64,000 bases of DNA, taken from assembly GCF_000165425.1 (NCBI RefSeq), contig NW_001799026.1, forward strand, positions 62,001 to 126,000, in the 5' to 3' direction. This document shows positions 22,777-35,113 of this stretch, in pieces; position 1 is the first letter of the stretch, and each line of letters opens with the position of its first letter. The DNA is from Paramecium tetraurelia (taxonomy: Eukaryota > Ciliophora > Oligohymenophorea > Peniculida > Parameciidae). The notes under the pieces were generated by a model. The model searched no databases. It had not been told where the DNA came from and saw only the letters and a list, made by a program, of their open reading frames with translations. Made by a program: the position numbers and the translations under genes.

Positions 22777-25700
22777 ATGAAAAAAGGAAGAGCAGATAAT
22801 TAAGTTTAGCCTATAATAAAGAACAAAAATTAGGCTTAGAGTGAAAATCGGAATCACTCATATGATAAGTAACTCTATGTTGAATAATAATAGTGATCGT
22901 CCTCATCCTTATGAAACTCCCCAGAAATATAACCACACTAGCAGAGAAGAGGATAAACGAATTAATTAAAACCAAAAAGTATAATCCAATAGGTTTCAAT
23001 AGGAGGAGTAAATTTAGTATTTATTAAAGCTCGAAACTGCCCTATGAAATCAATTATGAGAATGATTTTGAAAATTAAAAAATATCAGAATACTCTCTCG
23101 ATAGTATCAGAAGAGAGGACCATATTGAAGATAGAATCAATAAGCATACATTACACAAGTCAACTCACTTCTATTCAAGATTACTGAAATCATCTTCTCA
23201 AAAACACAATAAAGAATTAAAGCAAGAACCAGAGCCTGAAAAACCTGGTATTGCTATGAATCTATTAAATGCTTTCGATCAATAAAAATAACCAGAAGAG
23301 TAGGCTGAGTATTTTAATGATGTAGAATATGAGAAGATCAGTCGCAGACACTTAAAATTGATTAAAAGAAATCCAATGAAGGATCCCTATTATGTTAGAT
23401 TAGTCAAGTTGTCAGAATTTGAAAAGTTGAATTACGAATTGCAAGTATTGTTCTGTCAATATTTAGAAATACAACGATACCTCGCCTTTTCTTTAGACGA
23501 GAAAACACCTTTTATTCTCTATCTATTGCATCCCTATATTAGCAAGGAAAATCGTCAATAATGTGCTCTTCAAAATTCTCATGACCTTTCTCATCCTCTT
23601 TAATGTGGTTTTATACATAGTTGTTAAAACTAATGGGAGAACTGACACAGGGACGATCGAATAAACTGTCATGCTACTATTTATTTCTGAAATCGGCTTG
23701 AGAATAATAGCAAGTGGAATATTCTTTAATGATTACGCCTTCTTTAGAAATATGGAAAACGTTTACGACTTTATTTTAATATTCTTCACCGCCATGAGCA
23801 TCTATTACCCAGATATTATCATTATTGATGTCTCACCCTTGAGATTGGTTACACTGTTGATGTATTTGACAAACATCTTTCAAGGTCTGAATGTGATGAT
23901 GACAGCATTAAAGCAGTCATTCAAATATCTGATAGAAGCTTTGATGATAGTCATTATGTTTTCTTTGATCTTTGCATCGATGGGAATATTCCTGTTTCAA
24001 GGATTGTTCAATTATAGATGTCAATACGAGAATGGAGATGAGACTGAAGGTTGGATTCAGTGTAATTAAGCCAGATGTCCAGATAATATGCAATGTATGT
24101 ATAGTGAGTACACACCCAAAATGCCAACATCCTTCAACAACTTGATTGGATCTTTAGGGTAGATTTTGAGAACCATTACAATGGATGATTGGAGTTGGGT
24201 GATGTTCTTCACAATGAGGATATTTCATCCTTGGATTTGGCTGTATTACTTGTTAATTATATTCATTGGGGGTTTCTTTGGATTCAATATAGTTATTGCA
24301 GTCTTGAAAGTCCATTATTCAGAAGCTACTCAAGAAAATAAAGAGCATGAGGAGGCTAAGGAAATTCAAAAGAGATTGAAAGAGGAGGAAGAGTTTCCAG
24401 AGAGAGATCTACTTGAAACTTTGGATGTAGCACATCTGAGAGACATCGGAATTTACAAAGTGATAAAGAAATACAGAACTCTCCTAAACGAAAACTCATT
24501 AGTAGATTATGCTATCGAAGACCCATCCAGCTTCAAACAATCATATCAAACCACCAGAACTCTATCTGCTCGATAAAAGCAATTAGAAAGTGGAATTATC
24601 AAACTCCCATTTGTTGATTTTGTTACAAGTTTCACTTGGAAGAGATTTCTACTCCCCAAATTCTATATCCTGGATGAATTGATTAAGAAGATCAAAATCA
24701 AGAATTACACCGAAGACGAGTTTAATATGCAAGTTATTGAAAAGTTAAAGGGAATAAAATTTTCAAGATTATAACCTCAAGTTAATAAGGAAGTTAAATA
24801 GAATTTCATCTCCCAAAATGATATTCTATTAAAACTAATGTATTCATCTAATATCTTATTTTAGTGACTAATAGGATGTTATCCAATAAGAAAAGGTCTT
24901 CAATTTAGAAAAGATTAGAGCAACGAAGTTTAAAATGATCTATCATCAGATAAAACTAAAAGGTTAAGGCTAATTCAGTAAAACCAATCTCAATAAGTCT
25001 CTGTTCCCTACGAAAAGCAAAACCCAATCTCCATTCGTTAGTATGATGTAAAAGAAAATGGAAAATTCAACAGATTCTCTCATTTAATTAGATAAAACTG
25101 TTGACAAGCATTCTAAGATGCTTCATTCGGGTAATTCTGAGGTGGTACTTAAGTAATTTACAGTATATAAAAATGGCCAGCTTTATGTTTTCATTTAGGG
25201 ATATTACACTAAGTATGATGGAGTTAAAGAAAAAATTAATCAAAAAATTCCAATTATTAATCACAATTTGGTTTCGAATTAATTTAAGTATGAGGGAATG
25301 AGAATGAAGGAGTATTAGCATTAAAAATAGATAAGTAAGCATAATTGGTCAGGAAAGGATGTTCTTGAAGTGAATAAGACGAGAATGAGGCAATTTTACT
25401 CGATCTTAATGGTGCTTAATAGAGTAGACATCATTATATGGATAAAGGGCTTGAAGGGGTTATATATAATGTCTTAAAAATATGCCTATCTTATTGCCAC
25501 TGCTAGATTCAGTCAATTCTTCTTTGATTTAGTCATCCTAAATAATTTCACTTTTTTATCTCTCTAAGGAATTGTGGACATATCTATAATATCTACAGTG
25601 GAAGACATCTCCACAATTTTGCTATGCTGTGAGCTAGTAACGAGATTCATTGGATTTAAATTGAAAGACATATTAAAATCTGCTGATATGATATTGCAAT

Positions 25701-28700
25701 CAGCCATCGTCATCTTAAACTTCTTTGAATTGACGATGAGTGATTATATGACTACGTTGAGTGAATAGAATTTGAGATTAATCAGAGGAACTAAGTGTTT
25801 ATTATTTTATAGATGTCTCAAATACAACAAGATGGCAATTACAATTGGACATATTGCTTCAATGACATTTGATTAGTACATCTATTTGGCATTTCTAATG
25901 TTTCTAGTCATATTTATGTATGCTCTAATAGGAATGGAGATGTTCGTAGGATAGTTTGATTAATAAGATTCACTAGGACAATTGCATTCGTATGAGAACA
26001 TTTTCAAATCGTTTATGACTATTTTCAATATCATGACAAATGATGACTGGTATGGAGTTTATGTAATTGGCAGTGATGTAGATCACACCTTCTCTATTAT
26101 CTACTCTTTTTCTCTAGTTTTAATTTTGAATTATTTGACTTATGGTTTAGTTATGGCAGTATTGTTAGATGGTTTCGGAAAGTATTTAGATTAACCAATA
26201 GAAGAAATTCAGAATGAAATAAAAAAAAATATTAATGAATAATTATAGCACATTACTTAGAATTCAGATGAAATATAGATGAATTTGGTTGAAACAATTG
26301 AAGAAATTATAGTGTCTAATAAAAACATCTCCCAAGAAGATCCTGGTAAATCTAAGCCCAATTTAATATATAATCTTTTAAAATCCATAAGTAACCTATT
26401 TAAAATATAACTTAGAATAAATAAACAAGAAATTGTTGTCGAAAACTCCAAAATTATATGAAGGCATTGAATGCGAACAGTCTCTGTATTTGTTTGATAA
26501 AGATAATCCATTTCGAATTGTATGCACTCATTTAACCAGTTCATAAATATATGTCTATTTGATGGACATTGTCACGTATTTGTCCATTATTGCTTTCATT
26601 CTCAAAACCTATAACGATTTTGAGAAAGATAGTGAATCATATCCAGACACTATTTAATTCTCTTGCAACATCATCCAATTGGCTGATACAATTTTTAATG
26701 TAATTTCTAAAGGGTTATATATGGATAATGGGTCGTATTTAGTGTCAACATTTTAAGTTCTTGATTTCATTTATTAAGTGTCAAACATCATAGCATTTGG
26801 CAGCAACCCGGATGATTTCAAACCCATTTTAAAGATCTTGCTTTATTTAGGTTATTTTAGACCAATGAAATTAATGTATAGACTAAGTTGGTTGACCAAT
26901 TTGAGAGAAGCCATAGGGAGATCTCTCTTTGATATTTTTAATGTGCTCATTACTTTACTCTCTGTATGGATGATATTCGGAGTGTATGGGATAATTTTGT
27001 ATGAATAATAATTTGGGTATTGTGAGGATAAGATGCAATTTGAAGTAAACAAAGAGACATGTTTAAGTGAAGGTAGGATTTGGGTGAATTACAAACATAA
27101 CTTCGATAACATTACAATAGCTGTTCCAACTCTATTTGTGACAGCAACTTTGGATGGATGGGGTGAAATATATTAGGTTGCTGAGAACAGTTAATTTGCT
27201 GAAATAGGTCCATAAGGATTTAATTCCTATATTGTAACCTACATTTTCTTTTTGATTTTCGTATTTATAGGGTCTATGTTCTTCCTAAGTCTATTTACAG
27301 GAGTGTTGTATACAAATTTGAAGAAGAATCAGTAAGAGATCGAGAATACCGAAGTGACACAATCTCAAAAAGAGTTCAAAGAGATCTCAAACATGTTGAT
27401 AAATGACTTTCCTACTTTCTCCACTCCTCCTACTAGTGGCATCAGAAAGATTGCTTCAGATATCACTAATAGCATGACAATCTAGAAATTTCTGTTCTTC
27501 TTATTGTGGGTAGACTTTGTAATTTTACTGATGTTTACATCCACAATGACAGACGAATATTTCAGAACCATCAATAATATCCATAATGGATTGAGTGTGA
27601 CTTATTTCATTTGGGTTTCGTTATTGTTCCTGGCTTTGGGTGTAAATAGATACTTTGATAATTCATGGAGAAGGTTCTATTTTTTTCTGATTGTCATAGC
27701 AGCAGCAGATTTGATTGCTGATTATTCTGTTGATTGGGTAATGATTTACTATAAATCGAATCCAAATAATGAGGGTTACTAATTAATGAGATTGTTTTTC
27801 TCATTAAGAAGTCTCAGGATCATATTGATATTCCAAGGATTTATAAATCTATAAAGGTTAATCAACGTCATTTTGTTTGCATTACCATATTTGGGAAAGA
27901 TCTTTTCTATCCTAATTATTACAATGCTTGTATTTACACTATTTGGATGTCAACTCTATGGAACAATAGATGCTGGTCTAGTAATGGATGATTAATTAAA
28001 TTTCATGAATGCAGCAAGTGGAATGATGACTCTGTTTAAATGTGCCTCAGGGGATGATTGGAGAACCATTATGACTGACACTATGCACCATAACCCTTTA
28101 TGTTGGGAAGACCCTAAATATTGTGGAACATTCTACAGCTAAATCTATTTCTTTTTATTCATGTTCTTCTCGACTTATGTGTTGCTCACTCTATTTTTAT
28201 TGAGTTTGGTCGAGCAATTTGAGTCCTTCTTTTAATTGTAGAACTCACCCATACAAACCTATGTGGAGAATATTGATAAAATCAAGACAGTCTGGTGTAA
28301 ATACTCCTCAGAAACCTAAGGACAGACCATGCATTATAAATTCCTTTGTAGATTTCTATTGGATATTGGAAAACCTTTGGGAGGAGGCGAGGATGAAAAC
28401 TTATGGGATGTCGCCAAAATTGCATCCTCCTTCAAATTGAAATGGTAAAATCTCTTTAATATCTAGTGATCATTATGGATATATACAATACAATTAGTTG
28501 ATTTATGAACTATTCAGAGTTAAATTTCATGCAGAAGTATTCAAGGAAGGCACTCCAGATTCCATCAAACAGATTAAGTAGTACAACAAGGAAACTTAAC
28601 TTCGTCTCATGTACTATAGAAAGAATAAACACATCGAAAGATCCAACATCAGTTCTGCCCTTCAACTCAAGGCCAATTTCAATATTCTCCATGATTATTT

Positions 28701-29083
28701 GACAGTTCTCATCTTATTCAAGACTTGGGAGTCGTACAGCAAACTACTGATCAAGAAACTAGCCAAGAAATAAAACCAGTTCTCAGATGAGGCCATCTCT
28801 TTAGATGCTGAATAAGAACAGAAGTAAGTCTAGGTATCATTCTATTTTTAGCAACAACAGAAATCCAAATCATCTTATAGAGCAAGATGTTTTCGAAGGC
28901 TCAGGTGATGAAGAAACCGAAAATTGTCAGAGAGTCATCAAATAACACCACATTACTAATGAAAGTCATTAAAATTCCCACTTAGAACTTCCAATCTACA
29001 AGAGTTAACAACCTTTTTCAATATAGGAAGAAGACATTAAACTGATTTTGTCGCCAGAGCCTGAAAGGTTAAAAAATAATTGA
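22777..29083 (+). CDS. Four-domain voltage-gated cation (Ca2+-type) channel alpha subunit
   Basis: ATG 22777 to TGA 29081-29083, about 2050 residues. After a polar N-terminus four homologous six-TM repeats follow: I about 23580-24340, II about 25470-26200, III about 26540-27310, IV about 27490-28240. The pore-loop signatures are TMDDW (I, 24178-24192), TNDDW (II, about 26036-26050), TLDGW (III, about 27147-27161) and SGDDW (IV, about 28047-28061), so the selectivity locus is D/D/D/D rather than the EEEE of CaV. S4 segments carry few basic residues. At least six tiny introns restore the frame, among them ones near 22890, 22990, 23440, 24840, 28445 and 28830. The tail is charged and helical. 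In Paramecium, CaV channels in the ciliary membrane carry the depolarising Ca2+ current that reverses swimming; this gene could be one of those or a divergent relative. Confidence 0.85.
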
Positions 29084-29356
29084 TTCTTTTATTGTAAATC
29101 ATTTTATTTGAATGTTCAAGAATATTCATATATAATTGGCTCCAAATTTGGAATGCAATTGTTTATTGTTGTATTAATCACTTATTGATGTATTCGATTC
29201 ATTAATTTTTATCATATATTAAATTATTTTGAACTAATAATTATTGATTAATTAACATCATCAAATAAAAATTTAATTGAAATATAATACGTAATATCTT
29301 CAAATATATATTCGTCAATTAGAATACTAAATTTCAAAGTAAAATAAAATTAAAAC

Positions 29357-30117
29357 ATGGATAATGATTATTATGACTTTCTTGATCATTCATTCGACTA
29401 CAAACCGAAGAAGAGAGGACAGAGGGGTTAGAAAAATCAAATTTTAATTTAGCATTGACTGATCAAGAGATCATAGTTAGAGAAAGAATGAAGCTCGTAA
29501 AAAATAGAGAATCTGCAAAAAATAGTAGGAAAAGAAAAAAGATGTACGTCGACCTCTTGGAAAACAAAGTATATTCCTCTCTAAATCCAAGGTGGCTGGC
29601 TTAAATCAATAGTTACAAGAATATAAAGAACTCTAGGAACAAAGTTAGGTTCTCCTTAGAAATACACAAATCCAGTTATTATTTGGAAAATCATAATAAA
29701 AATCCGATTAATTAAACCATTACTTTCAAGAAATATATGAGTAATCCATCCCTAAAATTGCCCTACATTTTAAACAAGAAAAACACAATCCAGAACTAGA
29801 TCTATGCTTTTCAAATTTCTATAAATGCTTCGGTGATATGAATAGTATCAAGGAAGAAATGACTCAAGAAATGTAAAAAATGGAAGTCACTATGAAAACT
29901 GCAAAGGAAATTCCCGAGTTTAATAAGTTCCTGGAACATGTCTCTAAATTAGATTTCTAAAAATAATTAGATAGTTTAGAAGAAGTAATTAGTAATTGTA
30001 ATCAATTAGGAACTTGGAAATGTCATTAAAACAGATGATCTTTAATTGTCAATCAAAGACACCTATGATTTGTACAACAAATCCATGCAATTTATCAAGA
30101 AACCTAAATTAAATTGA
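29357..30117 (+). CDS. bZIP transcription factor
   Basis: ATG 29357 to TGA 30115-30117, about 225 residues after three introns. The first intron starts GTTAG, the second (23 nt) seems to end AAG, and the third is a 25-nt GTA...TAG intron near the end. The basic region VKNRESAKNSRKRKKMY (N-x3-A-x2-S-R-K form) is followed without gap by a leucine-type heptad helix (LLENKVAGLNQQLQEY), which is the bZIP pattern; DNA binding as a dimer follows from it. The C-terminal half is helical with no known domain. The N-terminus (DNDYYDFLDHSFDY) is acidic and aromatic and could be an activation region. bZIP factors are present in ciliates but not numerous. Targets are unknown. Confidence 0.85.
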
Positions 30118-31057
30118 AAATTATTTATATAACATTCTCATCATGTACTAAAACTAGATCGAATCTACCAACTTAACAATATATTTCATATATAAAAAGC
30201 TAACCTATTGTATAATAATACTCCATCCCAAGATTACACAAGAATATGGTAACTAAACATAGAAAGCTATTATATTAAGAAGTATCAGAATGTGAGAAGG
30301 ACTAAATTGAATTAAAAATTAAATTACTCTTATTTATTAGCTATTTAATAAAAATTAAACTTATTGTAAATATTTAGTTTTGTTCTTCATTCTTTTGAAT
30401 ATAATATGCATTGAAACAGAATACAACAACTGCTACAAAATATAAAAACATATTAGTATTATTACTAATAATCTACTAAAAATAGATTATATGTTAATTT
30501 TTAAGAAATTACAACAATATCAGTCCTTATGAGAGCATGGTTTTTGGATTCTTAATGAAAAATTGATATAATTAACTCAATCTTACTTAAAGGATTATAT
30601 AAAATAAATAATAATTCACGTATGTATAATGGCAGAAATTAAAAATTTTTTGCATTACATATTAAAAGTGTCTCAAAAGTAAGAAAATTAATAACTAAGG
30701 AATTCTGTTTTAGTGGTAAAATTCTTGTGCCTTATAACATATTTAATCGCATTTTAAAAAAGAGAAAATAATATATATTTAGATTTGATGTTCCTTTTTT
30801 ATTTTTCATTGAGTTAATGATTTTTTGATACTTTCAAAGAATAGCTCTTGTTTTTTAACAATAGCCCATCGATTGTGCAATTAAAAATTAAGACTGCCAT
30901 TCTTCTATTGTAATGGAGAATGTTTCTTTCTTCTTTTACACCAATTTAACACCATTTTATAAGTATGAATTTTTAAACCCAAGTTGCAATTAAAGCTCAG
31001 ATGAATGTGTATAATTATCTGCTCATTTTATGATATTTGATTCCATTAATTATTTAA
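30118..31057. other. Intergenic, AT-rich; possible small membrane-protein frame
   Basis: About 940 bp between the bZIP and the trehalose-type gene. On the minus strand an open frame from an ATG near 30538 includes a hydrophobic segment (MFLYFVAVVVFCFNAYY, about 30395-30445) followed by polar QKNEEQN. It might be a small membrane protein, but it has no clear stop before reaching the bZIP gene. Elsewhere nothing is seen. The right part holds the promoter of the next gene. Confidence 0.35.
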
Positions 31058-34000
31058 ATGAGTACTGAGTGTTCAGTGGTATTTAATGTAACAGTTAGAA
31101 CAACACTTTCTTAAGTAGTAGGAGTGGTAGGAAATTAACCAGAATTAGGAAATTGGAATGATAAAAAGGCTTGTATTTTAAAAACAGAGCCAGCCTCATT
31201 TCCAAAATGGGTGACCGAAAACCCAATAATATTTTAAAGAGGTACTAAGAATACATTATTGAAGGAACAAAACTTGAATTCAAATTTGTGATAATGGAAA
31301 ATGGAAATACAATTTGGGAAGAATTACCATAAAATCGCAAATATAGATGTCGGTATTGGAAGGTTGTTTTGACAGCAGAATGGAATAATTATGAAGGAAG
31401 AGAATTTATAGAAAAGAGATTTAAATCTAGCGTATGCTTAAATCAAGAAGTCTTAAGCAAAGTCACAAGGGCTAGAATGAGTGATTAATTTGATCCTTTT
31501 GATTAAGCCAATGATGACTCAGAGGATTCCGTAGAAGGATTTGATAGTTTTGCTAGAGAAATAGCTGGTAAAAATGACTCAGAATCTTCGGAATCAGATA
31601 ATGAGAAAAAAAAGCCCATTGTTGAAATTAATAAAGATAGCGATTTTTAATCGTTATATTAATTATATAATGAGAATCCAAAGTTCCGATAGCTTAAGAA
31701 TTTCAATCAGAATGATATATTGTATGAAGTTAATGAAGATCCCTTAATAGGAATTAGCGATGAGGATTCCTTGCTTATTTCTACTTTTTATCTCCCTATA
31801 GTTGTGATCAAGAAGCAAGATGGCTAATATGAAAGGAGAAACTTCTAACATTCATTTAGTCTACATCTATTATTTGGAGTTCAACAATTCAAGAGAACTT
31901 GGTTTGGATTGCCTATCGTATTAAATGAGAAAGGGGAGAAAATCAATGACACAAGCGAAGAATTGAAAACCTTTTTAAAATAGCATGGATTTGTACCAAT
32001 ATTTATAGATCAGGATTGTTTGGATTACTTTAACTAAGAATTTTGTACTAAATTGTATTAGCCCATAATGAATAATGATGTGAGTATTACTAAATTGGCA
32101 GCTCTTGAGTATTCTGAGCACATGCAGGATTGCTTTAAAAAGATGAATGATTCATTCTTCTAAGAAATCAAACCCTACATAAATTAAAGTTCTATTGCGT
32201 TAATTGCAGATTATAGACTATTATATTTGAGTTAGATCTTTGTGAGTCACAAATTTACTAGATTACCTATTGTTATATTTTATAATAGACTATTCCCTCA
32301 CTTTGACAACTTAAAGCTCATTCCATTTTACTCAGACATAACCAATTCATTCCTACAAGCCAATGTTATTTGTTTTAGTAATTATGACACTGCTAATGAA
32401 TTCTTAACACTTATGAAAGACATTTATTAGATTGAATATCATTCATTCAAGGGAAATTTGGCATTTCATTACTATGGCAGAGAAATATACGTTAAATTGC
32501 AGAATCCAGGTATAGAAATAAGAGCATGTGGAGATTATAGATTTGAAGGAAAGCAAAAGAGAATTCTATAGGAGAACGAGATCAGAATTGTTGGAGTGGA
32601 TACATATGGACATCAATCAGGAGTGGAATTGAAGTTCAGACATCTGTTAAAATTTGTTAAGGAAACTGATATCATTCAAAAAAACCCTCATATCAAGTTC
32701 ATCTAAATATAACTAAAGGCCTTTGAAGACAATGATGTACAAATACAAAGAACCTAGTTAATTAATTAGATACAACAAATAAATTAATTATTGTATCCAA
32801 ATAACGAAGATTATTTTATTAAATTGATTGAAGAAGATATGGATTCCAAATAACGCTTCGAAGAGTTCAGCAAGGCCAATATGTACTTTTAATGTAGGTA
32901 CAGTGGGAGACATGATTTTTATCTCCTTGAATACATTCATCTAAATGCTATGCCCATTGCTTTAATCAGTGACTCAAGTTGCTTTCATCGAGGTTGTCAC
33001 TCCATTTCAACATTTAATGTATTTTCTCACAAGGATTTTAAAGAGAAGTTTTCAGATTTATTAGATAAGATCCTTAAAAAGACTTACTAATTCACTCAAG
33101 TTCATAAAATCTAAGTTGAAAAAGACCAATAAACAATTCGCTAAAATCAAACATCATAATGGATAGAAAATATCTTTATTGATGCTAAGAAAGCTGCCTC
33201 AATGTTAAAGTTTGCTTAGATTAGTATAAGAAATCAAGATGGGTAATAGATTAAAGTTGCTCATAATATGAAATTCTAAAATTTAGACATTCAGCAGGTT
33301 GCTAGAGTATTCCAATAGGCTGCAAAAGGTATTATACTTTTAGAATTTGAATCAATTGTAACTGATCAATATGTTATTGATTATAAACCCCATCACTTTT
33401 TTCAACAAAGTCCTCATATGAAAGGAAGCGAAGAAGTTATCGTCATCAGACAAGTGTAATAGGAAATACTATAGGCCTTAAAAGGGATATCTAAGGCTCA
33501 TAAGGTTTACATCATTTCAAGTGGGTTATACAATGAACTATAGTCAAATTTCAATGGATCAAATATCAATTTGTTTGCAGAAAATGGATTTTTGTATAGA
33601 TCAGATTCAATTTAATGGAATGCTCTCTTTAATATTGATTATTAATGCTTAACATAGGTCAAGAAAGTGTTTAATTAGTATGCCACAAAAACAGAAGGAG
33701 CTATGGTAGAAGTCAAAGAAAGTTCGATTTGTTGGCAACTCAAAAATTAAGAAGAATATGCTCAACAATTGATCCAAGATCTTGTAGATAATGTATAAAC
33801 TATTGTTGATCGCTATCCTACTTTTTAATTGATAGTGAAATCTAATTGTGTAGAAGTCTGTCCAAAGAATTTAAACAAAGGAATGATTTTAGAATTAATA
33901 ATGTAGAAGGAGAACCTTCAAAGAGGAAAGTTAGATTTTGCCTTGATTGTAGCCAGGGGTATTGAAAACGAGGATGTGTTCTCTCATTTTAAAGTAATCA

Positions 34001-34153
34001 CTCAAAGCAGAAAGTATTTTACAGAGGTACCAAATTCATTTCATTTAATAGAATGCTAACCACTTCTCAGTTTCTTAGGGTCTTGTTCCATCATATGCTA
34101 ATTATTACCTAAACTCATAATTAGATTTAATTCAACTATTAAAAGCAATGTGA
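31058..34153 (+). CDS. CBM20 plus trehalose-phosphate synthase/phosphatase-like protein, probably catalytically dead
   Basis: ATG 31058 to TGA 34151-34153, about 1010 residues after a 23-nt intron near 31240 (ending AAG) and a 25-nt intron near 34030. Residues 1-115 form a CBM20 starch-binding domain (VVGNQPELGNW, KLEFKFVI, WEELPQNRKYR). An acidic linker follows. Then comes a GT20 domain of the bifunctional TPS kind (PIFIDQDCLDYF, YQPIM, IVGVDTYGHQSGVELK) and a C-terminal HAD phosphatase-like domain (IISSGLYNEL, LFAENGFLYR). In active TPS the GVDRLDYIKG segment supplies catalytic Arg and Lys; here it reads GVDTYGHQSG (32595-32621). The phosphatase nucleophile motif DYDGT reads EFESI (33340-33360). 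Both active sites thus look lost, as in plant class II TPS proteins with regulatory roles. A glycan-sensing or scaffold role is inferred. Confidence 0.75.
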
Positions 34154-34468
34154 ATTTCTTAAAATAGTATATTATTGTAAATTTAATTAATTATATATTT
34201 TATACATACAAATTAGTTTTAAAGTTCTTACTCTTAAGTTGTATTTATAGTTTTCAGATATCAATAAACCTTATTACTCCCTAAATTAAACAATAACATC
34301 AAGAGTTTAGATATTTATTTCAATATTTGATAATAAACACATAATAGGATTGAAATAAGAATAATATGTTTAATTTCTATGTTCAAACATATAAAAATAA
34401 CAATTTAGTTAATTCAAATAAAAGAGAATAAAATATAATAGGATTCTTGTGAATAATATTAATTCGCT
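34154..34468. other. Intergenic, AT-rich
   Basis: About 315 bp between two convergent gene ends. No open frame or repeat of note. Confidence 0.6.
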
Positions 34469-34957
34469 TCATATAAAATGTTTAAGTATATTGATCGCGA
34501 TGAATGATATTACTGCCAATAGCAAATAAATCTAGCCATATTTAGCAAAATTATTGCTTGTTTTATCATTTTAATCAGAAATTCTCAAATTAGTCTCAGC
34601 TAGATCCCAAGTTAATAAAATTTGTGTGGCCTTATTTCTCCAATCTTATTGAGATAAATCGCTAGATAGATTTTATATTATGAATTCTTCAATTCTAATC
34701 TAGTCTACCCATTTTTGATTTGCTTCTCTTCTTAAAACAATCAAATATTCAGACTTATTAACAAATTAGGTAATAAATGGCCAATTTCTGTTTTACAGTT
34801 CATTTCTCTTCTCAGCATAGATATGGGGTACCTCTAAGTATGTATGAAGTGAATTATCAGGAAAGTCTGTAATTTTGACAATATTTTTCACTCTTTCTAT
34901 TCCTTATTTTCCATTATCTATATGAACAAGTCCAAGAAAAACAAAATTAGAGCTCAT
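34469..34957 (-). CDS. Possible tail-anchored protein, unknown
   Basis: ATG 34957 to TGA 34469-34471 in one exon, about 162 residues. It begins SSNFVFLGLVHIDNGKQG, has a mostly helical, charged middle (RIEEFIIQNLSSDLSQQDW, then LLTWDLAETNLRISDQ) and ends in one hydrophobic segment (IYLLAVISFIAINIL) followed by KHFI. A single C-terminal TM with the bulk before it fits a tail-anchored protein facing the cytosol. The first 110 residues could be a longin-like fold and the later helix a SNARE-like segment, but the heptad pattern is weak, so no family is assigned. Its start is about 155 bp from the stop of the TmcB-like gene. Confidence 0.6.
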
Positions 34958-35113
34958 AATAAATAATTTTTATATTTAATACTTTAAATAATAACTGATT
35001 AATTAAGATTTCCTATTATATAAAATAAATATTGAATAAAAAATAAAATACATTATGATTATCATATTATAATTTTCATGTATTTTACATTATGATTACA
35101 TTATAGTTGCCAT

